Of a stretch of 29,692 bases of DNA, positions 14,804-23,802 are shown in pieces. The position numbers were made by a program, and so were the translations under genes. The notes under the pieces were generated by a model. That model did no database searches, was not told the DNA's origin, and worked only from the letters and a program-made list of their open reading frames with translations. The stretch comes from Planctomycetota bacterium (lineage in GTDB: Bacteria; Planctomycetota; UBA1135; GCA-002686595): the NCBI GenBank assembly GCA_021776885.1, contig JAJFFA010001003.1, positions 1 to 29,692 on the forward strand. The letters run 5' to 3'. Position 1 is the first letter of the stretch. Each line of letters starts with the position of its first letter.

Positions 14804-15343
14804 ATGAGGGTTCAAAGCATCGTGCCCGCTGTGGACGCAGCCGGCATCTGGTTCGACCGGAACATGGGCGAGCCCTGGGTCGTGCTGGATCTGTCCAGCC
14901 GACAAGACTTCCGGCGCAAGCACATCCCCGACTCGATCCACGCACCGCTGGACGAACTCGAGGACTACGAGCTGCGCCTGCGGCTGTACGCCGAGGGCCG
15001 AAACGTGGCCTTCGTGACCCGGGGAGACCAGAGTCCACGGGTCGCGGCCCTCGAGTTGGCGCGCTTGGGGCTCCCGAGCGCCCATCACCTCGAAGGTGGG
15101 ATCGACAGCTGGTCTGCAGCGGGGTTCGAGCTCGAGAGTGACCTCGGGGGGCAAGCCCATGCCTGGTTGGTGGGGGTGACCCTGCTGCTCCTGTGGCTGG
15201 TCGGAGCGCTGCTCGAGCCGGCGATCCTGATCGTGGCCGCCAGCCTCAGCGGAGCCCTGCTCGGCCTCGTGCTCCTGGACCAGTTCCGCCGTGGCCGCTT
15301 CCTGCCTCGGCTGCCCGCCGTGCGCCTGCCGCGCTTGGCCTGA
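14804..15343 (+). CDS. Rhodanese-like protein with two C-terminal membrane helices, no catalytic cysteine
   Basis: A 179-residue protein. Residues 20-110 have the rhodanese fold pattern: WVVLDLSSRQDFRRKHIPDS, then NVAFVTRGDQSPRVAALELA, then LEGGIDSWSAAGFELE. In active enzymes a cysteine follows the strand; here the position is threonine 72 in FVTRGDQS, and no cysteine occurs in the chain. Two hydrophobic segments follow at about 119-137 and 140-158. The protein is therefore probably a non-enzymatic binding or sensing domain tethered to the membrane. ATG 14804 was chosen because the rhodanese fold begins soon after it. The gene converges on the symporter gene with an 18-base gap. Its partner and function are unknown. 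Confidence 0.8.
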   Translation: MRVQSIVPAVDAAGIWFDRNMGEPWVVLDLSSRQDFRRKHIPDSIHAPLDELEDYELRLRLYAEGRNVAFVTRGDQSPRVAALELARLGLPSAHHLEGGIDSWSAAGFELESDLGGQAHAWLVGVTLLLLWLVGALLEPAILIVAASLSGALLGLVLLDQFRRGRFLPRLPAVRLPRLA

Positions 15344-15361
15344 CCCGAACCGGGCCCACGC

Positions 15362-17332
15362 TCAGGCGCCCGGGCTCGTCACGGGTCGGTCGCGGGACGC
15401 GCGCAGGGCGAGGTGCACCAGAATGGCTCCGACGACCGCGCAGGCCAGGGCCCAGGCGGCAGCATGGGAGCGGTTCAGGAAGAACAGACCGACCCCGAGC
15501 ATCACGCCCCAGACCAGGGCCACTCCTCCGAGGGTGCCGGCCAGGGCCGCGAGGGCCTCGCGCGCCGGCGGTCCCGGCACCCCAGCCAGCCGGCGCACGG
15601 GTCCCCAGGCCCCGAGGGGGCGCACGCGCTCGTAGAACGGAACCAGGGACGCGGGGTCGGGACGCCGGGTGACCCCCATCGAGATCAGAGCCAGGAGCAG
15701 TGAGCCGAGGGCCACCAGCACCAGGCGCGCCTCGGGCGACAGGATCCCGTCGGGGGTCAGGGGCCCGCCAGGCCAGCCCGCGGGGTAGGCGTGGGTCAGG
15801 GCGACGGTCAGGACGCTCGAGGCGATCATGGCCGTGATCTCGGTCGAAGCGCGCACCCGCCACCAGAGCCAGCGCAGGACGTAGACCGGCCCGACCCCGC
15901 CCAGGAAGGCGAGGAAGAACTGGAACACGCCACTGATCGACGTGGCGCTGGCGGCGAAGAGCCCGCCCAGGACCAGCACCACCGCGCTCGAGATGCGCGC
16001 GGCGCGCACGTAGTGCGCCGCATCGCGTCCCGGCGCGAGGAAGCGGCGCCAGACGTCGTTGACGAAGAACGACGAGGCCAGGTTGACGTGGGTGTCGATG
16101 GTCGACATGAACGCGGCCAGGAGTGACGCGACGACCAGGCCCAGGATCCCGACGGGCAGGAAGCGGGCCATCATGACGACGTAGGCGCGCTCGGAGTCGG
16201 TGCGCGCCAGGGGGGTGCCCACGGCGACCCGCTCCTCGGGCGCGACGATGGCCAGGGGACGCCAGTCGGCGGAGGCCTCTTCGAGGGCGATGCGGCGCTC
16301 CTCACCGCCGTCGAGGGTCAGGACCACCTCCTCGCCCGTCACCTCGCGCACGACCCCGGCGGCGGGGGCGGTGACCTCGACCGGGGGCAGGACGATCAGC
16401 GACGCCAGGGCCACCAGGATCCAGGGCCAGGGCCGCAGGGCGTAGTGGGCGATGTTGTACCAGAGGGCAGCGAGCACGCCGTCGCGCTCGCCGCGGGTGG
16501 CGGAGATGCGCTGCACGACGGTCCCGCCCCCGTCCACCGACTCGACCGCCCACCAGGCGACGCCCATGTACACGGCGACGGTGGCGGCGTTGCGGGTCCA
16601 GAAGGCGGCGTCGAAGATCCCGCCGTCGCCCACGGCGGGGAACAGGGCCAGGGTGTCCGGCCGGAAGGCGCTCGACGTGCGCGCCGCCTCGAGGATCGCA
16701 TCGCTGCCGCCCACGGCGCTCCAGGACAGTGCGGCCAGGATCAACGCCCCGACCATGGCCATCGTGAACTGCACCAGGTCGGTCAGCACCACGCCCCAGA
16801 AGCCGGCCAGGAGCGAGTAGGACAGGGACAGGGCGCAGGCCAGGACCAGGGCGGTGCCCTTGTCGACCCCCAGCAGCACGTCCATGATCTTGGCCGCCGC
16901 CAGGAGCACCCAGCAGAGCACCATCGTGTTGGTGATGCCCGCGTGGTACACGCCCAGGAAGCCGCGCAGGACGCGCGCCTGGCGCCCGCCGTAGCGCAGC
17001 TCGGCCAGCTCCGCGGTGGTCATCACCTCGCCCCGGCGCCAGTAGCGCACGAAGACGAACACGGTCAGCATCCCGCCCGCGGCGTAGCACCACCAGAGCC
17101 AGTTCTTCCAGATCCCGAAGTCGCGCACCCAGCCGCTGATCACCAGGGGCGTGTCCGCGGCGAAGGTGGTGGCGACCATCGACGTCCCGGCGATCCACCA
17201 GGGCAGGGAGCGGCCGGCGAGGAAGAACTCGTTCACGTCCTGGCCGGCCCTGCGCGCGTAGCGCACGCCGATGAACACGGCCAGGGCGGCGTACGCGGCG
17301 ACGACGATCCAGTCCAGGGGGGCGAGGTTCAT
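15362..17332 (-). CDS. Sodium:solute symporter family transporter (SSS)
   Basis: A 656-residue polytopic membrane protein of the SSS family. Signature segments include FFLAGRSLPWWIAGTSMVAT near the N-terminus, the VVLTDLVQF helix, and LLAAFMSTIDTHVNLASS at about 403-421, which holds the sodium-site serine/threonine region. Between a helix ending near residue 315 and the next beginning near 385 lies a soluble insert of about 70 residues (VEVTAPAAGVVREV, then ERVAVGTPLAR) that looks like a small beta barrel with lipoyl/KOW-like features. Standard SSS proteins lack it. The C-terminal region adds further helices. The start is ATG, divergent from the sigma-fusion gene across 118 bases. The substrate could be a sugar, sialic acid, amino acid or carboxylate; sequence alone does not say. 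Confidence 0.9.
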   Translation of the reverse strand: MNLAPLDWIVVAAYAALAVFIGVRYARRAGQDVNEFFLAGRSLPWWIAGTSMVATTFAADTPLVISGWVRDFGIWKNWLWWCYAAGGMLTVFVFVRYWRRGEVMTTAELAELRYGGRQARVLRGFLGVYHAGITNTMVLCWVLLAAAKIMDVLLGVDKGTALVLACALSLSYSLLAGFWGVVLTDLVQFTMAMVGALILAALSWSAVGGSDAILEAARTSSAFRPDTLALFPAVGDGGIFDAAFWTRNAATVAVYMGVAWWAVESVDGGGTVVQRISATRGERDGVLAALWYNIAHYALRPWPWILVALASLIVLPPVEVTAPAAGVVREVTGEEVVLTLDGGEERRIALEEASADWRPLAIVAPEERVAVGTPLARTDSERAYVVMMARFLPVGILGLVVASLLAAFMSTIDTHVNLASSFFVNDVWRRFLAPGRDAAHYVRAARISSAVVLVLGGLFAASATSISGVFQFFLAFLGGVGPVYVLRWLWWRVRASTEITAMIASSVLTVALTHAYPAGWPGGPLTPDGILSPEARLVLVALGSLLLALISMGVTRRPDPASLVPFYERVRPLGAWGPVRRLAGVPGPPAREALAALAGTLGGVALVWGVMLGVGLFFLNRSHAAAWALACAVVGAILVHLALRASRDRPVTSPGA

Positions 17333-17450
17333 GCGGGGCGCAGGATAGCGCGGGGGCCTCCCGGGGGGTCGTGGCCGGGCCGGGGGCGCTGCGGGCCGCA
17401 AATCCTGAAAGCTTGAAGAAACCGGGCGCAGCGCGTGATCTCGAAGGGTG

Positions 17451-20042
17451 ATGGACGAGAGCAGGATCCTCGAGAACCTCGCCTGGCTGCGGCGCGTCGC
17501 GCTGCAGCTGGTCGGCGACCCGCACCTGGCGGAGGACGCGGTCCAGGACACCGTGCTGGTGGCCCTCTCCAAGGGGCCGACCCGTGGCGGCTCTCTGCGC
17601 GGCTGGCTGGCCAGCGTGCTGCGCAACCGGGCGGGCCAGCAGCGCCTCGAGCGCGAGCGCCGGATCGCCCGCGAAGAGCGCGCGCGCCCGCCGGCGGAGT
17701 CGCCCGACCCCGGCACGGTGGTCGAGGAGCTGGCCCTGCACCGCCGGCTGTCCACTCTCGTCGAGGAGCTCGAGGAGCCGTACCGCACGACGCTCCTGCT
17801 GCGCTTCCTGCGCGAGTCCACCCCGAACGAGATCGCCCGCGAGCTCGACGTTCCGCTGCAGACGGTGCACACCCGCATCCGCCGCGGGCTGGAGCGACTG
17901 CGCGAGCGCTTCGAGCGCGAACTCCCCGGCGACAGCGCGGCCTGGGCGGCGCTGCTGGCCCCGGTTCTGCCTCCGCCCCCGCCCGTCCTGGCCGCGCCCG
18001 ACGCCGGGCTCGGCCCCGAGACCCTGGAGATTGCGATGAAGACGAAGCTGGTCGTGGGTGGCGGTCTCGCCGCCGGTGCGTTGCTGGGCTTGCCCTTCCT
18101 CTTGCGAGCCGAGCCCGCGGACGGACCCGAGCCGTTGGCCAGGGACACGCAGCAGGGCGCCCTCGTGCAGCCCCCTACGCAGGGGCTCGAGGAGACCGCC
18201 CTACCCGCGCTCGAGGCTGCGCTGGTGCGCACGGCGTTGGCCCAGGCAGAGGAACAGGCCGCGGCCGCGGAGCCCGCAGCGCCCGTGCCCGTACGCGGTC
18301 TGGTCTGCACCCTCGAGGGAGCACCGGTCGCCGATGTGCGCGTGATCTTCGAGCGCTCGCACAGCTCCGGCTTCCGCCTCGACGCGGACGGCCCGCGTAC
18401 GACCAGCGCGGGGGACGGGACCTTCGAGCTGCCCCTGCCGCCGGCTGCGGGTCGCCTGAGCGTCGACGATCCCTACTGGGCCGCGGTCGTGCGTCCGCAC
18501 CTCACCGGCGCCGCGCCCCTCGAAGCCCTCGCGCTCGTGCTGGTTCCCGCGCGCGAGTGTGCGGGGCGCGTGCTCGACGCGGCGACGGGGGAGCCCATCG
18601 CGGAGGCGCGGGTCGAGGTGACCCTCGATGGCAGCTACCTCCAGGCCCTGGGCAGCGGGGTGCGGGTCGAGCACCTGAAGCTGCCCTTCGCCCACACCCT
18701 GACGGACGCGGACGGTGCATTCCACTTCTCGGACCTGGGCTGCGTCGACCAGGCGCTCGTTGCGGCGGTCGCCTCGGGCTACGACGAGGCCAGCGTGCTC
18801 CTGTCCGAGGTGGCGCCCTTCGAGATCGAGCTGCGCATGGGTACGACCATCCCCGGCCCGCGCGCCGTGCACGGCATCGTCGTCGATGCCCTGGGCGGAC
18901 CGGTGGCCCGCGCACGGGTCGCCGTCGGCTCACGCGAGACGCGCTCGGATGCGAGCGGTCGCTTCGCGGTGGAGTTCGCGCCCTGGAGCGAGGCCGCCGT
19001 GCTGACGGCCCTGGTCCCCGGCCTGGGTGCGACGTCGCGCTTCGTCGAGCTCGGCAGCGCGCCCGGCCAGAGCGCCGACGACCCGCTTCGACTGGAGCTG
19101 CCGGCGGCACCCCACGCGATCCGCGGCCGGGTGCTCGACGCCGCCTCGCAGCCGGTCGCGGATGCCCTGGTCTGGACGCCGGACACGTCGCACTTCGGTG
19201 ACGCGACCTTCCTGCGCGCCGAGGGTGCGCTGACCGGGCCCTCGACGGTGGAGGCCCTGCTGCGCGGTGAGGCGGGGCCGATGTTCCTCTCGGCCGCGAC
19301 CCGTACGGACGCGAGCGGCGCCTTCGAGCTGCTGGGCCTGCAGCGGCGTGAGTACGCGGTCTTCGCCATGCACCCGCGCAGCCTCGCCGCCGCGGGGCCG
19401 CAGGTGGCGTTGCCCGACGCCGGCGCCCTGCTCCTGACCCTCGCGCCCGCGCCGGGCGAGCGCGTCGCCGGCCGCGTGGTCTCGCGCAAGGGCCTGCCCC
19501 TGGCGGGGGTTCAGGTCGTCCCGGGTCGCAGCCTCGACTGGGAGCACCCACGGCGCGATCCCGATCCCTGGGCCTCGAGCCCCCTGCGGCCCCCCGGCGC
19601 GTCCTGGACCTTCGAGGAGTCGAGCGTGTACACGGATGCCGAGGGACGCTTCGAGCTCGAGGGGGTCGAGCGTGCCGGGATGTCCCTCTCGTTCCGCGGC
19701 GAGATGCTCTTCCTGGGCCCGTCGCTGCGCGTCGACCGCGAGGACGACCCGCTCGCCCTGCAGGCCGAGGTCGACGCGCGCTCGACCTTCCGCGTCGTGC
19801 TGAGCGACGCGCAGAGCGCCGACACGTTCAAGCTCGGCGACGAGGAGTCCTTCGTGCCGCTCTTCGTGCGTGCCGGCAGCTCGATCATCTCCGCCGGCGG
19901 CGTCGACCTGATCGGCGGCCGCTCGGGCCTGGCCTTCACGCGCGAAGGCGAGCACACGATCGTGTTCAGCCTGGAGGGCGTCGAGGTACGCCGCGAGCGC
20001 GTGCTCTTCCCCGCGGGGGGGCCGCACCAGATCGAGCTCTGA
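17451..20042 (+). CDS. ECF-like sigma factor fused to a membrane helix and carboxypeptidase-regulatory-like repeats
   Basis: A single uninterrupted 863-residue frame. Residues about 5-70 are sigma region 2 (LVGDPHLAEDAVQDTVLVAL) and about 95-155 are region 4 (YRTTLLLRFL, then TPNEIARELDVPLQTVHTRI). A proline-rich linker at 170-182 precedes one membrane helix at about 199-218. The rest, predicted outside the cytoplasm, holds about five beta-sandwich repeats of the carboxypeptidase-regulatory/Cna-B kind. Each begins with a pattern like RGRVLDAASQPVADA or AGRVVSRKGLPLAG. The design implies a transcription factor tethered to the membrane and linked to an exported sensor or adhesion domain. ATG 17451 is used; a GTG just before it is possible. 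No anti-sigma gene is adjacent. Related fusions are known to me mainly from Planctomycetota. How the sigma part would be released is unknown. Confidence 0.85.
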   Translation: MDESRILENLAWLRRVALQLVGDPHLAEDAVQDTVLVALSKGPTRGGSLRGWLASVLRNRAGQQRLERERRIAREERARPPAESPDPGTVVEELALHRRLSTLVEELEEPYRTTLLLRFLRESTPNEIARELDVPLQTVHTRIRRGLERLRERFERELPGDSAAWAALLAPVLPPPPPVLAAPDAGLGPETLEIAMKTKLVVGGGLAAGALLGLPFLLRAEPADGPEPLARDTQQGALVQPPTQGLEETALPALEAALVRTALAQAEEQAAAAEPAAPVPVRGLVCTLEGAPVADVRVIFERSHSSGFRLDADGPRTTSAGDGTFELPLPPAAGRLSVDDPYWAAVVRPHLTGAAPLEALALVLVPARECAGRVLDAATGEPIAEARVEVTLDGSYLQALGSGVRVEHLKLPFAHTLTDADGAFHFSDLGCVDQALVAAVASGYDEASVLLSEVAPFEIELRMGTTIPGPRAVHGIVVDALGGPVARARVAVGSRETRSDASGRFAVEFAPWSEAAVLTALVPGLGATSRFVELGSAPGQSADDPLRLELPAAPHAIRGRVLDAASQPVADALVWTPDTSHFGDATFLRAEGALTGPSTVEALLRGEAGPMFLSAATRTDASGAFELLGLQRREYAVFAMHPRSLAAAGPQVALPDAGALLLTLAPAPGERVAGRVVSRKGLPLAGVQVVPGRSLDWEHPRRDPDPWASSPLRPPGASWTFEESSVYTDAEGRFELEGVERAGMSLSFRGEMLFLGPSLRVDREDDPLALQAEVDARSTFRVVLSDAQSADTFKLGDEESFVPLFVRAGSSIISAGGVDLIGGRSGLAFTREGEHTIVFSLEGVEVRRERVLFPAGGPHQIEL

Positions 20043-20087
20043 GCCGGCCCGGGTTCGGCAGCCGATCACCACCCGTGACGCAGACTC

Positions 20088-20849
20088 CTACGCCGGGTGC
20101 GGTTCGCCCGCCGGGCTGTGGCTCGCATCCGCCACGCGCAGGGGCACCGTGTCCGAGAACCCGCTCAGGCCGTCGGCCTCGGTGTGCAGGGCCAGGAGCC
20201 GCGACTCGAGCTCGGCGCGCAGCACCTCGGCCTGGGCCGCGTCCATCGTGCTCGGCACGGGGATCGGCTCGCCGTAGGCGACGTAGACCTTGGCGAAGGG
20301 CAGGGGCAGGACCGTGCGGTCCCAGGACCAGCGCCAGACGAAGCTCCAGCGCGCCGAGGCCGCCACGGGCACCAGGGCGCCGCCGGTCTTCTGGGCCAGG
20401 GTCAGGATGCCGGGCTGGGCCACGCCGCGCGGGCCGCGCGAGCCGTCGACCGCGAGGCAGGTCGAGTAGCCCTCCTTCTTCACGGCCCGGATGATCGCCA
20501 CCAGCGCCTTCGCGCCGCCGCCACCCGAGGAGCCGCGCACGACCCGATAGCCGAGGCCCTCCTCGATCTGCGCCATGGCGTCGCCGTCGCGGCTCTGCGA
20601 GCACATCAGGACCCAGTTGCCCTGGTCGGCCTGGCTGTAGTGGTGCAGCAGCGAGAAGGTGCGCGTGTGCAGGAAGGCGCCGATCAAGGGGCGGCCGGCA
20701 GCGCGTTCGCGCTCGACGATGTCGCCGTGGACCTCGACGTAGCGCCAGGTCGCGCCGAGGGCGCGGTACACGCAGAGCCCGAGCGGGGCGACCACGCGCC
20801 GCATCAGCCAGGCGCGCTTCCGCTTGTGCGGCTTGGGCTCGCTACTCAC
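20088..20849 (-). CDS. DUF374 lysophospholipid-acyltransferase-like protein
   Basis: A 253-residue protein of the DUF374/LPLAT superfamily. Recognisable segments are IGAFLHTRTFSLL with the likely catalytic-loop histidine, MCSQSRDGDAMAQIEEGLG, VVRGSSGGGGAKAL, AVDGSRGPRGVAQPG, and a TGGALVPVAASA strand. The DGxRGP element is diagnostic. It would transfer an acyl chain to a lipid or glycolipid acceptor at the inner membrane. GTG 20849 overlaps the HMG-CoA reductase stop by eight bases, so the two genes are coupled. ATG about 50 bases downstream is an alternative. The acceptor is unknown. Confidence 0.85.
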   Translation of the reverse strand: MSSEPKPHKRKRAWLMRRVVAPLGLCVYRALGATWRYVEVHGDIVERERAAGRPLIGAFLHTRTFSLLHHYSQADQGNWVLMCSQSRDGDAMAQIEEGLGYRVVRGSSGGGGAKALVAIIRAVKKEGYSTCLAVDGSRGPRGVAQPGILTLAQKTGGALVPVAASARWSFVWRWSWDRTVLPLPFAKVYVAYGEPIPVPSTMDAAQAEVLRAELESRLLALHTEADGLSGFSDTVPLRVADASHSPAGEPHPA

Positions 20850-22053
20850 CGCTGCGGCGCCCCAGGGCGGCGTGGGCCGCGGCGAACGAGCCTCCGGCCA
20901 TGGCTCCGAACAGTCCGATCTCGCCGCACAGGGCGACGCCGGCGAAGATCTCGGCCAGCTTGACGGCGGTGCCCTCACCCGTGCAGCCGAGCATGGAGAG
21001 GCACTCGCGCGGGCCGGGCAGGCGCGTGCCGCCGCCCACCGTGCCGACGATCAGGTTGGGCAGGGTGACGGTGACCTCGAGGTCGCCGCACTCCAGAAGA
21101 CGCGCGCGCGTGATCCCGGCGGCGGCCTCGGCGACGCAGGCGACGTCCTGTCCACAGGCGATGAAGAGGCCGGCCAGGGCGTTCGCCACGTTGGTCTGCG
21201 AGCCGACCGCGCCGCTGGCGAGGGAGCCCGAGAGGGTGTGCTCGAAGCCGCTGGCGATCCAGGCCGCCGGGGTGCGGAAGTAGCGCTGCACCAGGCGGTC
21301 GGGGATCTGCGCTCGGGCGGTGACGCGTCGCCCGCGCACGCCGGCCAGGGCCATGTGGGTGGCCTTCTTGTCGCCGGAGTGGTTGGCTTCGAGCAACCAG
21401 GCCGTCGGCGCGATGGGCGCCTCGTCGAGCACCCGCGTGCACACCGACTGGGTGGCCAGGGTGACCATGTTCTGTCCGGCCGCGTCGCCGGTGGCGAAGT
21501 CCAGGCGCACGAAGACCGTGGTGCCGATCACCGACGTCCCGATGCCCTTCAGCCGGCAGTAGCGCGAGCCCCCGGCGACCACCTCGGCGAAGTCCGCCTC
21601 GCGCGTGGGCAGCCACTCGGCGAAGCGCCGCGCGTCGGCCAGGGTGTCGAAGGCGAAGCAGGGGCTGCGCCCCACACCCTGGGCCGTGATGCACAGCTCG
21701 ATGCCACCGCAGCGCCCGAGCAGGTTGGCGACGTGCTGGTACGAGGCGACCAGCGAGCCCTCCGTGGTGGCCACGGGCACGATGAAATCGCCCTTGGCGT
21801 GGTCTCCGTTCAGCCTGAGCGGCCCGAAGACGCCCACGGGCACCTGGGCGAAGCCGATGAAGCCCTCGATGCTCCCGCCGAGCTCCTCGGGCGGGATGCT
21901 GGGCCCCTGGCCGGCGAGCTGATCGGTGTTGTGACCGGCCCGCGAGAGCACCTCGCGTCGCTCGGCGGCGGCCTCGGCGGAGGAGTCCGTTGCGGAGGGC
22001 AGCCGCAGGTTACCGGGCTCGGAGCGGGACTTGCTGGAACGGGCGGACGACAT
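20842..22053 (-). CDS. Hydroxymethylglutaryl-CoA reductase, class I-like
   Basis: A 403-residue protein covering the catalytic part of HMG-CoA reductase, which makes mevalonate from HMG-CoA. The pattern is clear: GFIGFAQVPVGVFGPL at 64-79, TTEGSLVAS with Glu99, GDKK with Lys229/Lys230, GQD with Asp303, GGGTRLPGPRECLSMLG at 340-356, and His394 near the C-terminus. The Glu-Lys-Asp-His set is complete. No membrane domain is present, as expected for bacterial forms. ATG 22053 was chosen because the in-frame sequence above it is low-complexity and unlike the family. No other mevalonate-pathway gene is in the window. It sits between two B12 radical SAM genes and an acyltransferase on the same strand, so a pathway-specific isoprenoid role is possible. 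Confidence 0.92.
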   Translation of the reverse strand: MSSARSSKSRSEPGNLRLPSATDSSAEAAAERREVLSRAGHNTDQLAGQGPSIPPEELGGSIEGFIGFAQVPVGVFGPLRLNGDHAKGDFIVPVATTEGSLVASYQHVANLLGRCGGIELCITAQGVGRSPCFAFDTLADARRFAEWLPTREADFAEVVAGGSRYCRLKGIGTSVIGTTVFVRLDFATGDAAGQNMVTLATQSVCTRVLDEAPIAPTAWLLEANHSGDKKATHMALAGVRGRRVTARAQIPDRLVQRYFRTPAAWIASGFEHTLSGSLASGAVGSQTNVANALAGLFIACGQDVACVAEAAAGITRARLLECGDLEVTVTLPNLIVGTVGGGTRLPGPRECLSMLGCTGEGTAVKLAEIFAGVALCGEIGLFGAMAGGSFAAAHAALGRRSGE

Positions 22054-22185
22054 GGGGGGCTGAGGCACCGCTGGAGGAGACGAATGCGGTGGGCCAAGAA
22101 GCCTATCCAAGCCTCCGCCGCAAGGGGAGCGCCTATTCCAATAGCAGGCGGATCCCGGGGCCACGGGGCGGCAATGGACGCCGCC

Positions 22186-23802
22186 TCAGGGGGTGGCGGC
22201 CTTGGTCAGGCGCACGTCTTCCCACTGCTTGCGCTCGGCGGGCGCCAGTTCGTGGTCGCGCAGGTCCTCCGGCTGCCAGGTCTCGAACAGGGCGGCGTGG
22301 GCCGCGTAGTCGGCGGAGCGGTAGCGCTCGAGGAACTCCGCGAAGTGGCCGGAGTCGAGGTAGTAGAGCAGCTGGGCCATGTCGCTCTTGCCGACCTCGC
22401 GCCCGGCGCGCATGGCGCGCTGGTAGAAGCTGCGGCCGCCCGGGGAGATCAGGCGGCTCCTGGCGATGCGCCAGCGGATGAAGAGGCGCTCGGCCAGGGA
22501 GGAGCCCTTGCGCTCCGGGCGGCGCCAGGCGCGGGTCAGGTTGGCCAGGGCCTTGTCCGAGCGGTAGCACTCGTCGTACAGCCAGGCGTAGCCGTCCATC
22601 AGCTGCTCGCGCGTCATGTGCGTCGGCTCGTAGACGACGTGGCGCGTGTCGAAGCGGCTCCAGTCCAGGGTGTCCAGGCGCCCGGCCTGATGGAACTCGT
22701 CGTGCAGCTTGGTGCCCGGCATCGGGGCCAGGATCGAGAAGAAGGGGTACAGGATCCCGTTCTCGAAGACGAAGTCGCGGGTGTCCTTGAAGACCGAGAG
22801 GGTGTCCGTGTCGAAGCCCACGATGAAGTTGCCGACGATCGTGATGCCGCGCTGCTGGATGCGCTCGGTCGCCTCCTGATAGCTGAGGCAGAAGTTGATG
22901 CCCTTGTCCATCGCCTTCAGGGTCGTCTGGCTGACGGACTCGAAGCCGATGATCAGCGTCGTGCAGCCGGCGTCGCGGAAGAGGTCCAGGAGCTCTTCGT
23001 CCGTGGCCACGTTCAGGGTCGTCTCCGCGGACCAGTCCGCCAGCTCGCCCGCGCGGCGCAGCTCGGCCAGGGCCGTCAGGAGCTCCTTGGTGTAGCGCGT
23101 GCGGCTGATGAAGTTGTCGTCCACCATGTAGAGCGCCTTCATGCGCTCACGCAGACCGTTCGCCTTGGGCATCGAGCGGATCTCGGCCAGCACGCGCTCT
23201 ACCGGCTTGAAGCGGAACGACTGGCCGGAGATGTCGGGCACGCTGCAGAAGCGGCACTTGAACGGACAGCCGCGCGTGGTCTGGAGCTGGTGGAAGAGGA
23301 ACTGCGCCGGGTCCAGGTTCGCGTAGCGCGGCGGCGGGATCGCGTCCATCTCCGGGAAGCCCGTGGCGTCGAAGCGGCGCGCTGCGCGGCCCGCGGCGAA
23401 GGCCTCGAGGAAGGCGGGCCAGGCCTCCTCGGCCTCCCCCGTGACGATGTGGTCGACGTGCTCGAGGGCCTCCTCCGGGCGCAGGGAGGCGTGGATGCCC
23501 CCCAGCACGACGGTGCGGCCCTTGGCGCGGAAGCGCTCGGCGACGGCGTAGGCCTGCTTGGAGCAGGAGGTCTTGGCCGAGAGGGCGACCAGGTCCGCCG
23601 GCTCGTCGTAGTCGATCGGAGCCAGGTACTCGTCCTGCATCGAGACCTCGTACTGCTCCGGCGTGCAGGCGGCGACGGTCAAGAGACCGAGGTCGAGCAG
23701 CGAGCGCTCGAAGCCCAGGACCTCGTTCATGAGGTCCATCTCGTACAGCTCGCGCTCGCTGGGGTCGGCGTTCTTCCGGGTGGAGACGAACAGGATCTTC
23801 AT
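22186..23802 (-). CDS. B12-binding radical SAM protein 1 (HpnP/DUF4070-like)
   Basis: A 538-residue protein. Residues 1-140 are a B12-binding-type Rossmann domain (VVLGGIHASLRPEEALEHVD, VTGEAEEAWPAF). The radical SAM core begins with RGCPFKCRFC, giving Cys179, Cys183 and Cys186 as iron-sulfur ligands. MVDDNFI, IIGFESVSQTTLKAM, a NFIVGFDTDT strand and LAPMPGTKLHDEF follow; this order resembles class B radical SAM methylases such as the hopanoid C-2 methylase HpnP. The usual DxHxxG cobalamin loop is not obvious, as in several relatives. It would use S-adenosylmethionine, and probably cobalamin, to methylate or rearrange an unactivated carbon. ATG 23802 overlaps the stop of the diiron oxidase gene. 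The substrate is unknown. Confidence 0.88.
   Translation of the reverse strand: MKILFVSTRKNADPSERELYEMDLMNEVLGFERSLLDLGLLTVAACTPEQYEVSMQDEYLAPIDYDEPADLVALSAKTSCSKQAYAVAERFRAKGRTVVLGGIHASLRPEEALEHVDHIVTGEAEEAWPAFLEAFAAGRAARRFDATGFPEMDAIPPPRYANLDPAQFLFHQLQTTRGCPFKCRFCSVPDISGQSFRFKPVERVLAEIRSMPKANGLRERMKALYMVDDNFISRTRYTKELLTALAELRRAGELADWSAETTLNVATDEELLDLFRDAGCTTLIIGFESVSQTTLKAMDKGINFCLSYQEATERIQQRGITIVGNFIVGFDTDTLSVFKDTRDFVFENGILYPFFSILAPMPGTKLHDEFHQAGRLDTLDWSRFDTRHVVYEPTHMTREQLMDGYAWLYDECYRSDKALANLTRAWRRPERKGSSLAERLFIRWRIARSRLISPGGRSFYQRAMRAGREVGKSDMAQLLYYLDSGHFAEFLERYRSADYAAHAALFETWQPEDLRDHELAPAERKQWEDVRLTKAATP

Noticed and set aside
22133..22144. CTATT-CC-AATAG repeat before the HMG-CoA reductase
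   Set aside because: The arms are only five bases and nothing else at the site supports an operator or terminator; chance is a sufficient explanation.
22054..22164. Longer N-terminus for the HMG-CoA reductase
   Set aside because: The added 37 residues are low-complexity and unlike the family; ATG 22053 leaves a complete catalytic domain.
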